A stretch of 7,510 nt of DNA from Anaerolineae bacterium (lineage in GTDB: Bacteria > Chloroflexota > Anaerolineae > B4-G1 > DUEL01): assembly GCA_016926575.1 (NCBI GenBank), contig JAFGOJ010000083.1:1-7510 (forward strand). Reading direction: 5' to 3'. The translations under genes and the position numbers were made by a program. The stretch's first letter is position 1; each line of letters starts with the position of its first letter. Positions 1 through 6,023 of this stretch are shown one piece after another. The notes under the pieces were generated by a model. The model saw only the letters and a program-made list of their open reading frames with translations, was not told the DNA's origin and ran no database searches.

Positions 1-30
1 CGTTGACCCAGGCCCATTTGCGGAAGGGGT

Positions 31-55
31 CCGGGGGAACCGCAGGTTCCCCCGG
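31..55. repeat. Perfect hairpin 1 of repeat copy A
   Basis: The arms ccgggggaacc (31-41) and ggttcccccgg (45-55) pair perfectly over 11 bp, with the loop GCA. The equivalent hairpin in copy B has a different arm sequence but keeps both the pairing and the GCA loop. Confidence 0.85.
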
Positions 56-60
56 CGGGG

Positions 61-81
61 TGCAGGGGCGGAGCCCCTGCA
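61..81. repeat. Perfect hairpin 2 of repeat copy A
   Basis: The arms tgcaggggc (61-69) and gcccctgca (73-81) pair over 9 bp around a GGA loop. The identical hairpin occurs in copy B at 302-322. Confidence 0.85.
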
Positions 82-98
82 AGGCCCCTATTTTCGGA

Positions 99-150
99 AC
101 AGAGGCCATGATCGCTTTGCTCTCTACCAATGAACGAAAATGACCTCTGT
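99..150. repeat. Imperfect inverted repeat with 30-nt loop
   Basis: The arms acagaggccat (99-109) and atgacctctgt (140-150) are inverted copies with one difference, which would be a G-U pair in RNA. The loop is 30 nt and AT-richer than its surroundings. It could be an operator or an RNA structure. Function is unknown. Confidence 0.5.
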
Positions 151-178
151 CGGTGCGGGTCTCTAGGCTCGCCGTTCG

Positions 179-198
179 GCCCGGTCAGGAGACCGGGC
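179..198. repeat. Perfect 8-bp hairpin
   Basis: The arms gcccggtc (179-186) and gaccgggc (191-198) pair perfectly around an AGGA loop. No T-tract follows on either strand, so a Rho-independent terminator is not supported. It could be a Rho-dependent terminator structure of upstream transcription, but that is only a guess. Confidence 0.5.
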
Positions 199-266
199 GG
201 AACAAGGGTGGCCGCCTGAGATGTTAACCCAGGCCCATTTGCGGAAGGGGTCCGGGGAAACCGGAA

Positions 267-285
267 GGTAAACCGCAGGTTTACC
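267..285. repeat. Inner stem of enlarged hairpin in repeat copy B
   Basis: The arms ggtaaacc (267-274) and ggtttacc (278-285) form a perfect 8-bp stem with loop GCA. An outer 10-bp stem, 252-261 with 287-296, encloses it across an asymmetric bulge (262-266 opposite 286). Confidence 0.8.
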
Positions 286-301
286 CGTTTCCCTGGCGGG
301 G

Positions 302-322
302 TGCAGGGGCGGAGCCCCTGCA
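302..322. repeat. Perfect hairpin 2 of repeat copy B
   Basis: The arms tgcaggggc (302-310) and gcccctgca (314-322) pair over 9 bp around a GGA loop. The last base of the stem, A322, is also the first base of the putative AAGGA ribosome binding site of the kinase at 338. Confidence 0.85.
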
Positions 323-326
323 AGGA
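322..326 (+). promoter_or_regulatory. Probable ribosome binding site for the GTG-start kinase
   Basis: AAGGA lies 11 nt before the GTG at 338. It overlaps the end of the repeat hairpin. It is the only purine-rich motif near a usable start. The next in-frame ATG (422) falls inside the kinase glycine loop and would delete the first strands of the fold. Confidence 0.5.
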
Positions 327-337
327 TTCTGTTTTCT

Positions 338-1588
338 GTGAGCGAAGAGCTTGAAGGTATCCAACCCGGCCGCATCGTCGGCCCATTCTGCGTCCTGCGC
401 GGTTTCAAACGGCGCGGGGGGATGGCGCGCATCTTCGAGGTCGAGGTGCGCGACAAGTACCGCCAGCCGAACGTGCCGCGACGCCTCGCGCTCAAGGTCG
501 CCAAACAGGAACACCAGGCTGCGCTGGTCACAGAGGCGGATTACCTGAGTCGTTTCGACCACCCCAACGTGGTGCGCATCGTCCCGCTGCCCGGCTACCA
601 CCGGCGGGTCTACGCGGCGCGGGAGCAGTTCCCTTTCGGCTGGGGCTGGTACTACGCGATGGAGTTGCTGACCGGAGGCTGCCTGGATGACCGTATGACA
701 CGCACGACGGACGTTGCCGGCCGCTCGCCCTCTCATTCGGAGGGCCGGCGGCAGATGAGTGTGTTGCACGTAGTCGGCATCGCGCGCCAGTTGCTCGCCG
801 CGCTGGACCACATTCACGCGCGGCACGTGATCAACCTGGACGTAAAGCCGGGGAACGTTCTCTTTCGCCGCCGTAGCCTGCGCTTCCTGCGGGGCAGCGT
901 CCCCCAGGCCGTCTTGTGCGATTTCGGCATCGCGCGCGACCTGCGCTACCCGCGCGCCGGCCTGCTCGGGGTGGCGACCCCGGAGTACGTCTCGCCCGAG
1001 CAGGCGATGGAACGTGGCAAAGACCGCCTTGCGCTCGACGTCCGGTCCGATATCTTTTCTTTGGGTACGTTGCTCTACGAGATGCTGATGGGAAGACTGC
1101 CGTTCGAAAACGTCGCTCTGGCGTGCGATACGACCAGCACGCCGATGCCCCCGCGCCAACTTCGGCCCGCCATCCCGCCGGCGCTGGAGGATGTCGTGAT
1201 GCGCGCGCTGGCCAAGGACCCCGCCCAACGCTTCCAGACGGCGGCCGAGATGCGTGCCGCTCTGGGGCAGGTGCGCGCGCCGGTCGATGGGTGGGCCGTC
1301 GCGCGGCGTGCGGCCTTCGGTGCAGGGACCTTCGCTTCCTTGACCGCGTGCCTGGCGCTGGGCGGGCTGGGAGCGAGCGCTTTGTTCGCCGGGAACACGC
1401 CTACGCCGCCGCCCTCGGCACTGCCTACGGACACTCCGGCGCTCACCGCCACGCTCTCGCCGACCGTGGAAACGCCCACCCAGGCCCCCACGTCGCGCCC
1501 GACGTCTACCGTTGCGCCGACCTACACGCCGACTGCCACACCACGCCCCCTGCCCACCGCCACGCCGACCCCTGAGTCAGGAGGTTGA
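338..1588 (+). CDS. Membrane-anchored divergent Ser/Thr kinase (NLD instead of HRD)
   Basis: This 416-residue PknB-type kinase (GTG start) would phosphorylate Ser/Thr on cytoplasmic targets. Visible landmarks are a degenerate glycine loop (GFKRRGGMARIFEV, 22-35), the ATP-binding Lys53 in LALKV, the likely helix-C Glu66, the catalytic loop INLDVKPGNVLF (165-176) with Asp168, Lys170 and Asn173, the metal-binding Asp195 of DFG, ATPEYVSPEQ (213-222) and the late KDPAQRF motif. The usual His-Arg before the catalytic Asp is Asn-Leu, so this is a non-RD kinase. No Ser/Thr lies between DFG and Thr214. Extra basic or Ser/Thr-rich stretches occur near 86-104, 119-141 and 177-190. One membrane helix (about 327-351) is followed by a Thr/Pro-rich tail (354-416), presumably outside the cell. 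No PASTA domains are present. The phosphatase gene starts 5 nt after the stop. Catalytic Lys, both Asp and Asn are kept, so I expect an active but unusual enzyme rather than a dead pseudokinase. Confidence 0.92.
   Translation: MSEELEGIQPGRIVGPFCVLRGFKRRGGMARIFEVEVRDKYRQPNVPRRLALKVAKQEHQAALVTEADYLSRFDHPNVVRIVPLPGYHRRVYAAREQFPFGWGWYYAMELLTGGCLDDRMTRTTDVAGRSPSHSEGRRQMSVLHVVGIARQLLAALDHIHARHVINLDVKPGNVLFRRRSLRFLRGSVPQAVLCDFGIARDLRYPRAGLLGVATPEYVSPEQAMERGKDRLALDVRSDIFSLGTLLYEMLMGRLPFENVALACDTTSTPMPPRQLRPAIPPALEDVVMRALAKDPAQRFQTAAEMRAALGQVRAPVDGWAVARRAAFGAGTFASLTACLALGGLGASALFAGNTPTPPPSALPTDTPALTATLSPTVETPTQAPTSRPTSTVAPTYTPTATPRPLPTATPTPESGG
1579..1584 (+). promoter_or_regulatory. Ribosome binding site deciding the PP2C start
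   Basis: The consensus AGGAGG lies within the last codons of the kinase, 9 nt before the ATG at 1594. A TTG at 1585 directly abuts this motif and is too close to be used. ATG 1594 is therefore preferred. Confidence 0.8.
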
Positions 1589-1593
1589 TCGAG

Positions 1594-3036
1594 ATGGAAA
1601 CGCCTAACGCACACGCGCAACAAGCGCCGCGCCCCGCGCCCAGGACCAGCCTGCCGCTGGAGGTGTGGGGGGCGCTCGACAAAGGCCGCGCCCGCGAAGG
1701 GAACGAGGACGCCGTCTACCCGCACTCTGGCGCAGAGACGTTCCCCTTCCAACCGTCTCCGGAACGCCTGGCGCACAAGGGCCAACTGCTGGTCGTGGCC
1801 GATGGCGTCGGCGGGGCGCAGGCCGGCTCGGAGGCCAGCCGGTGGGCGATTCGGGTGGCCGTGGAGCGCTACTACGACACGGTAGGCCCTGACCTGGGGG
1901 CCGATCTGCGCGCCGCCGTCGAGGCCGCCAACGCCTCGCTGTACCAATATCTCCAAAGCACCGGCGTGCGCGAGGCCGGCTCAACCATGGTGGCTGCGGT
2001 GGTCAAGGGCGACCTGCTGCACGTCGCCAACGTCGGCGACAGCCGCGCCTACCTCGTCCGCAACCACGCCATTACCCAATTGACGCGCGACCACACGCTG
2101 ACCCAGCAGAAGCTGGACCAGCACATCATCCAGCCCGAGCAGGTGGCATTGGACCCCGACCGCAGCGTTTTGACGCGCTCGCTGGGGGCCGGGCCGGACG
2201 TGAAGGTCGACCTTTTCCCGCCGCTCAAACTCGCCGCGGGCGACGTGGTGCTGCTCTGCTCCGATGGTCTGACGGACATGGTCGACGAGGCGGAGATCGT
2301 GCGCACCGTGCAGGATGAGCCGCCCAAGCGGGCTGCGCAGCGGCTGATCGCCGCCGCCAACCGGCGCGGCGGCTTCGACAATATCTCCGTCATCGTTGCG
2401 CACGTGGGTGGGCGGCCGGCCGCCGCCGGTGGGATACCCGCCGCGCTCTCTGGGATGCGCGGGTGGCAGCGCGCGGTATTGGGCGTGCTCGCCGCGGCGC
2501 TGTTGCTGCTTCTGTGCGTGGCTGTGGGAACCGGGGGATGGTACGTGTACACGACGACGCGCGGCACGCCGACCGCAGCGCCGCCGCCCACCGCCACTTC
2601 GGTCCAGACGGGACCGACTGTGATACCTCTGGTGACGGACACGCCCCGACCGGCCGGGGAAACGCCGACGCCGCGCGCCACCTCTACCGTGGCCCCTTCT
2701 CCCACCCCCACGCCCACCCGCACGCCGCTCCCGGATCGGGACCGCGATGGCGTGCCCGATGGGGTGGATCGCTGCCCAGACGAAAGCGGGCCGCGTGATC
2801 TGCAGGGCTGCCCGGATGGGGACGCCGACGGCTTCGTCGACATCGACGACCTGTGCCCTGCCCTGCCCGGCCCGCTCCAGGGCTGCCCCGACAGCGACGG
2901 CGACACGCTCCCCGATCACCTGGACGATTGTCCCATGGAGTGGGGGCCGGTGGAGCACGACGGCTGCCCCGTCGACACGGGCGGCGGCGGGGACGATGGC
3001 GGTGTGCCGCCGACGCAGCCGCCTCCCAGGAATTGA
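1594..3036 (+). CDS. PP2C-family phosphatase with membrane helix and TSP3-like outer repeats
   Basis: This 480-residue protein is a metal-dependent Ser/Thr phosphatase, expected to reverse phosphorylation by the neighbouring kinases. PP2C motifs appear in order within about 24-272: REGNEDA (34-40, Asp39), ADGVGG (69-74, Asp70), AGST (128-131), VGDSRAY (147-153), LTRDHT (163-168), LTRSLG (193-198), CSDGLTD (222-228, Asp224) and FDNIS (261-265, Asp262). A single membrane helix follows at about 294-319, then a Thr/Pro-rich stalk (320-379). The outer part holds three Asp-rich repeats (381-406, 408-431, 433-458), each with a D-x-D-x-D-G-like core and two Cys, six Cys in all (394, 406, 421, 431, 446, 458). 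Such thrombospondin type 3-like repeats typically bind calcium. The C-terminus is Gly/Pro-rich. Topology with the catalytic domain inside matches the kinase upstream. Family and domain order are clear; calcium sensing is inference. Confidence 0.95.
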   Translation: METPNAHAQQAPRPAPRTSLPLEVWGALDKGRAREGNEDAVYPHSGAETFPFQPSPERLAHKGQLLVVADGVGGAQAGSEASRWAIRVAVERYYDTVGPDLGADLRAAVEAANASLYQYLQSTGVREAGSTMVAAVVKGDLLHVANVGDSRAYLVRNHAITQLTRDHTLTQQKLDQHIIQPEQVALDPDRSVLTRSLGAGPDVKVDLFPPLKLAAGDVVLLCSDGLTDMVDEAEIVRTVQDEPPKRAAQRLIAAANRRGGFDNISVIVAHVGGRPAAAGGIPAALSGMRGWQRAVLGVLAAALLLLLCVAVGTGGWYVYTTTRGTPTAAPPPTATSVQTGPTVIPLVTDTPRPAGETPTPRATSTVAPSPTPTPTRTPLPDRDRDGVPDGVDRCPDESGPRDLQGCPDGDADGFVDIDDLCPALPGPLQGCPDSDGDTLPDHLDDCPMEWGPVEHDGCPVDTGGGGDDGGVPPTQPPPRN

Positions 3037-3041
3037 GGACT

Positions 3042-4709
3042 ATGACGAAGCAAACAGGGTTGTTGTGGGCGACGATGGCTCTCCTGGGCGCGGTGTTGAG
3101 CGTGGCATGGCTGGCAGCGGCCCTGGCACAGGGCACGGGCACGGGGAATGACCCGCGCATCGAGGCCCTTTTCGTCTCGGGCACCCTGCCCATTTCAGAC
3201 ACGCATCCCGGCGCGGGGGTCACCAAGACGGTCTACGTCGACGACAGCGCCGGTGGCGTGCTCACTCTGACGTTCGATGTGCTGGGGACGCCGCCGCTGA
3301 CGCTCACTGCGGGCGCGGCCTTCGGCGTGCCGGCGCGCGTGCTGACCTCGCCGGTCGCGTCGTGGAGCGGTGCAGTGATCACCTACGCGGTGCCCGCCGG
3401 GGCGGGGAGCGCCTTCGGGGTGCCCTACACGCTCACGAATGGCGGCGCGCAGACCACGACCGTCGTCGCGCTGGACGTCGTGCGCGACGTCGTCGCGCCG
3501 GTGGCGCCGGCGCTGCTCGGGCCGCCGGACGGCACGCTGACCCGCACCACCGCGCTGACGCTGAGCTGGGCTCCCGCCGCCGACGGCGCCGGGAGCGGTG
3601 TGGCCGGGTACACCGTCGACCTGGGGGGCGCGCTGCATCCGGTCACCGCGACGTTCTCCGCTGCGGTTCTGCCCGGCGACGGCGCGTACACGTGGACGGT
3701 GCGCGCCGTCGACTACCTGGGGCACGCTTCGGAGTACACGGGGAGCTGGACGTTCGTCGTCGACGTCACGCCGCCCGAGTCGGCCGCCGTCGCCCCGCCG
3801 CGCGTCGCGACCGGCACGGTGCCGGTCACGTGGACGGCGTCCGACACCTGGAGCGAGGTCATTTCGACGACGCTGTGGTACAAGAAGGGCGCGGGAGATT
3901 GGACGCCCTACGTCACACGGATGGCCGATGCGGGCACGTTCGATTTCGACCCACCGGTGGGCGAGGGGCTGTATCTCTTCGCCACCACGGCCGAGGACCG
4001 GTTGGGCAACGTCGAGGCGGCCCCGACGGTCTCGGAGACGGAGACGTATGTTGGCCCGTTTCGTCTCTTCCTGCCACTGGCAGTGCGGGACTATCGCCCT
4101 CTGGCGAACGGGGATTTCGAAGCCGGGCTGGCAGGCTGGCAGACCGGGCGCGGTCCCTTTGCCGGTCACGGCAGTGGGATGCCTCAGACGGCGGTGAGGT
4201 TCGACGGCAGCCAGCGGGCTTTGCTGGGCGACCCGGCGGCGGCGAATGGGGCCATCCGGGTGGGATATGGCTACGTCGCGCAGACGTTCACGGTGGATGC
4301 GCCGCTGCTGCAACTCCAATACCGGGTTCTCTCCTACGACATCGTCAAAGGGGATACGCATTATTACGATACGTTTGAGGTCTCTGTGGACCGGCCGCCG
4401 GATCAGGTTACGGATGCCCAACGGGACGCGCGCGGATGTACCAGCACGGCGCTCAATCCAAGTGGGACGCGGGTGGTCACCGACGCCGGCCTTGTCTTTT
4501 GCGGCGGGCGGGCCGGGACGTCGGCGGACGTGGGGACGGTGTGGGACCTGGGGTGGCGGACGGTGACGCTGGACTTGAGCGCCTTCGAGGGCCAGAACGT
4601 GACGTTGTACTTCGCCATCTGGAGCCGCGAGTACAATGCTGCGTTCTACAACGACCAGGCGTGGTACAATACGTGGGCTTACGTCGATAACGTCACTCTG
4701 GGGGAGTGA
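3042..4709 (+). CDS. Secreted multi-domain beta-sandwich protein
   Basis: This 555-residue exported protein has no recognised enzyme motif. ATG 3042 is chosen because it follows AGGAATTGAGGA-type purines, lies 5 nt after the phosphatase stop and begins a good signal peptide: a hydrophobic core followed by ALA-Q, with cleavage expected after residue 29. An upstream in-frame start would overlap the phosphatase and bury the signal. Residues 30-150 are beta-rich. Two Ig/FN3-like domains follow, about 150-240 and 241-335; the second begins DVTPPE, and they contain AVDYLGHAS and AEDRLGNVE, turns typical of such repeats. The segment FRLFLPLAVRDY (340-351) resembles the LPL-type motif often seen near the ends of Chloroflexota surface proteins. 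A C-terminal domain (about 354-555) starts NGDFEAGLAGW and ends YVDNVTLGE, a pattern of carbohydrate-binding or jelly-roll-like modules. It is probably a ligand- or surface-binding partner of the membrane kinase and phosphatase, which is inference from location. Confidence 0.85.
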   Translation: MTKQTGLLWATMALLGAVLSVAWLAAALAQGTGTGNDPRIEALFVSGTLPISDTHPGAGVTKTVYVDDSAGGVLTLTFDVLGTPPLTLTAGAAFGVPARVLTSPVASWSGAVITYAVPAGAGSAFGVPYTLTNGGAQTTTVVALDVVRDVVAPVAPALLGPPDGTLTRTTALTLSWAPAADGAGSGVAGYTVDLGGALHPVTATFSAAVLPGDGAYTWTVRAVDYLGHASEYTGSWTFVVDVTPPESAAVAPPRVATGTVPVTWTASDTWSEVISTTLWYKKGAGDWTPYVTRMADAGTFDFDPPVGEGLYLFATTAEDRLGNVEAAPTVSETETYVGPFRLFLPLAVRDYRPLANGDFEAGLAGWQTGRGPFAGHGSGMPQTAVRFDGSQRALLGDPAAANGAIRVGYGYVAQTFTVDAPLLQLQYRVLSYDIVKGDTHYYDTFEVSVDRPPDQVTDAQRDARGCTSTALNPSGTRVVTDAGLVFCGGRAGTSADVGTVWDLGWRTVTLDLSAFEGQNVTLYFAIWSREYNAAFYNDQAWYNTWAYVDNVTLGE

Positions 4710-4720
4710 GGATCGAGAGG

Positions 4721-4728
4721 AAAGGAGG
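4721..4728 (+). promoter_or_regulatory. Ribosome binding site of the vWA gene
   Basis: AAAGGAGG ends 6 nt before the ATG at 4735. This fixes the start there rather than at an in-frame ATG at 4636, which lies inside the preceding gene and has no comparable site. Confidence 0.8.
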
Positions 4729-4734
4729 GATCGA

Positions 4735-5991
4735 ATGCCCGGAGAAGTGCAGTTGACGGTGCAGGCGAACAAGACGCTGTTCCCGGCGACCGAGAGCTAC
4801 CAGTTGGTGTACTTGTTGATCGAGGCGCTGCCCACCGGCGCGGTCGCCGACGTGCAGATGCCGCTGAATTTCAGTCTGGTGCTCGACCACAGCGGGTCGA
4901 TGAGCGGGCAGAAGCTGTCGAATCTCAAGCAGGCGGCGATGCTGGCGGTCGACCGGATGAGTGACCAGGACCTGGTCTCGATTGTCGTATTCGACGACAA
5001 GGTCAAGGTCATCGTTCCCAGCCAGCCGGCTGCGGACAAGGACGCTCTGAAGCGGCTGATCGACGGCATCCGTGACGGCGGTGGCACGGAGATGTCGCGG
5101 GGGATGCGTAAGGGATTGGAGGAGCTGCGCAAGGGGCTCGGGCCGGGCCGCGTCAGCCGCATGCTCCTGCTCACCGACGGGGAAACGTTTGGGGACGAGA
5201 AAGCGTGCCGTCAGTTGGCAGACGAGGCGGGCGGCCTGGGCGTCGCTATCGCCGCGATGGGCCTGGGGGAGGACTGGAACGAGCGCCTGCTGGACGACAT
5301 CGCCCAGTCCAGCCAGGGTCACTCCGACTTCATCCCCGCCGGCCAGCCCGATGTGATTCTGAACACCTTCCAGCGGCAGGTGATGGCGGCGCAGGCGACG
5401 GTGATCCAGAACGCGGAGCTGATCTTGCGCCTGCTGCCGGGGACGATGCCGCGCGCCGTGTGGCGGGTGATGCCGCTGATCGCCAAACTCGACCATCGCG
5501 CCCTTTCGGACCGCGACGTGCAAGTTGCGCTAGGCGACGTAGAGCGTGAGCAGGGGCAAGGGGTGCTGGTGGAGATGTCGATTCCGCCGCGCCAGCCGGG
5601 CACCTACCGCATCGCGCAGGCGGAGGTCGGCTACGACGTGCCGGTCTCCGGCCTGACGGGTGAGAAGGAGAAGATCGACGTCGTGCTGGGCTTCACCGCC
5701 GACCCCGCCGAGGCGGCTCAGGAGAACCCTTACGTGATGAGCGTGGTGGAGAAGGTGACGGCGCACAAGTTGCAGACGCGGGCGCTGGATGAGGCAGCGC
5801 TGGGCAATATCGTCGGTGCGACGCAGAAGTTGCGCGCGGCGGCGACGCGCCTGCTGGACCTGGGGGAGGAAGACCTGGCGCGGACGGCGATGGAAGAGGC
5901 GGAACGGCTGGAGCAGGGGCAGGATCTCTCGGCGAAAGGGACGAAGAAATTGCGCTACGAGACGCGTAAGTTGACGCAGAAGTTGGAATAG
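4735..5991 (+). CDS. Cytoplasmic vWA-domain protein with complete MIDAS
   Basis: This 418-residue protein has no signal peptide or membrane helix, so it should be cytoplasmic. A short beta-rich N-terminus leads into a vWA domain (about 44-225). All MIDAS elements are present: DHSGS (Asp51, Ser53, Ser55), the Thr118 in GGGTEMSRG, and Asp148 in LLLTDGET. A divalent cation bound there normally completes a protein-protein interface. Residues about 240-335 look like a second beta domain, and 342-418 are charged and strongly helical (Ala/Leu/Glu-rich, ending RKLTQKLE). The family usually acts as an adaptor or assembly factor. Between a PP2C and an FHA gene it is likely a scaffold whose interactions may be controlled by phosphorylation. 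Substrate or partner cannot be read from the sequence. The gene begins 25 nt after the secreted-protein stop and ends 32 nt before the FHA gene. Confidence 0.93.
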   Translation: MPGEVQLTVQANKTLFPATESYQLVYLLIEALPTGAVADVQMPLNFSLVLDHSGSMSGQKLSNLKQAAMLAVDRMSDQDLVSIVVFDDKVKVIVPSQPAADKDALKRLIDGIRDGGGTEMSRGMRKGLEELRKGLGPGRVSRMLLLTDGETFGDEKACRQLADEAGGLGVAIAAMGLGEDWNERLLDDIAQSSQGHSDFIPAGQPDVILNTFQRQVMAAQATVIQNAELILRLLPGTMPRAVWRVMPLIAKLDHRALSDRDVQVALGDVEREQGQGVLVEMSIPPRQPGTYRIAQAEVGYDVPVSGLTGEKEKIDVVLGFTADPAEAAQENPYVMSVVEKVTAHKLQTRALDEAALGNIVGATQKLRAAATRLLDLGEEDLARTAMEEAERLEQGQDLSAKGTKKLRYETRKLTQKLE

Positions 5992-6004
5992 CAGATTGCA
6001 GATT
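5991..6004. repeat. Two-copy 7-bp tandem repeat
   Basis: GCAGATT occurs twice in direct tandem (5991-5997 and 5998-6004), starting at the last base of the vWA stop codon. It is too short to assign a role. Confidence 0.6.
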
Positions 6005-6009
6005 AGAGT

Positions 6010-6016
6010 AAGGAGG
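6010..6016 (+). promoter_or_regulatory. Ribosome binding site of the FHA gene
   Basis: AAGGAGG lies 7 nt upstream of the ATG at 6024. An ATG at 6017 directly abuts the motif and is in another frame, so 6024 is the start. Confidence 0.8.
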
Positions 6017-6023
6017 ATGAGCG

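Larger units (their letters stand above)
2..84. repeat. Dispersed hairpin repeat, copy A
   Basis: This is the first of two copies of an intergenic element. It starts with gttgacccaggcccatttgc and ends with gcccctgcaagg. It folds into two consecutive perfect hairpins: 31-41 pairs with 45-55 around a GCA loop, and 61-69 pairs with 73-81 around a GGA loop. The first 35 bases match copy B (223-325) with one difference, and the last 31 bases are identical. Only the centre of hairpin 1 differs. Neither hairpin is followed by a T-run, so it is not a typical intrinsic terminator. It resembles REP/MITE-like families common in GC-rich bacteria, but the family cannot be named from here. The left edge may continue beyond the window. 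Confidence 0.85.
85..222. other. Spacer between the repeats, no convincing gene
   Basis: No ORF with codon character or a homologous-looking product is visible here. The stretch from about 88 to 146 is more AT-rich than its surroundings and is the most likely place for an operon promoter. However, I cannot point to a -35/-10 pair with confidence. The spacer contains the two inverted repeats listed separately. Confidence 0.5.
223..325. repeat. Dispersed hairpin repeat, copy B, next to kinase start
   Basis: This is the second copy of the element at 2-84. It is about 20 bases longer because the central hairpin is enlarged. The outer arms 252-261 and 287-296 pair with one G-T mismatch, and an inner perfect stem (267-274 with 278-285) keeps the GCA loop. 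The second hairpin (302-322) is identical to that of copy A. The copy runs into the ribosome binding site of the downstream kinase: its last bases, AAGG (322-325), are part of the AAGGA motif. If transcription starts upstream, the element forms a structured 5' leader of the operon. Confidence 0.85.

Noticed and set aside
31..81. Rho-independent terminators at the repeat hairpins
   Set aside because: The stems are strong, but no run of T follows on the + strand and no matching A-run precedes them for the - strand.
108..143. Eleven-codon ORF (ATG 108 to TGA 143) in the spacer
   Set aside because: It lacks a well-spaced ribosome binding site and is too short to distinguish from chance. It lies mostly within the loop of an inverted repeat.
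2..325. CRISPR array
   Set aside because: Only two copies, unequal in length, each with internal hairpins and 138 bases apart. There is no regular repeat-spacer pattern.
281..1228. Long ORF on the - strand across the kinase gene
   Set aside because: It is antisense to a clear kinase, its translation is rich in Arg, His and Ala with no domain pattern, and such open frames are expected in GC-rich coding sequence.
1585..1593. TTG at 1585 as start of the PP2C
   Set aside because: It abuts the AGGAGG motif; the ATG at 1594 has proper spacing.
2853..3041. N-terminal extension of the secreted protein from 2853
   Set aside because: It would overlap the phosphatase outer domain and place a 63-residue Arg/Pro-rich segment before an obvious signal peptide starting at 3042.
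4636..4734. N-terminal extension of the vWA protein from 4636
   Set aside because: It lies within the preceding gene, and a strong ribosome binding site sits just before ATG 4735.
3195..4772. 525-codon - strand ORF across the secreted-protein gene
   Set aside because: Its translation is low-complexity Arg/Pro/His-rich, typical of a reverse frame of GC-rich DNA, with no ribosome binding site or recognisable domain. The + strand frame has a signal peptide and folded-domain patterns.
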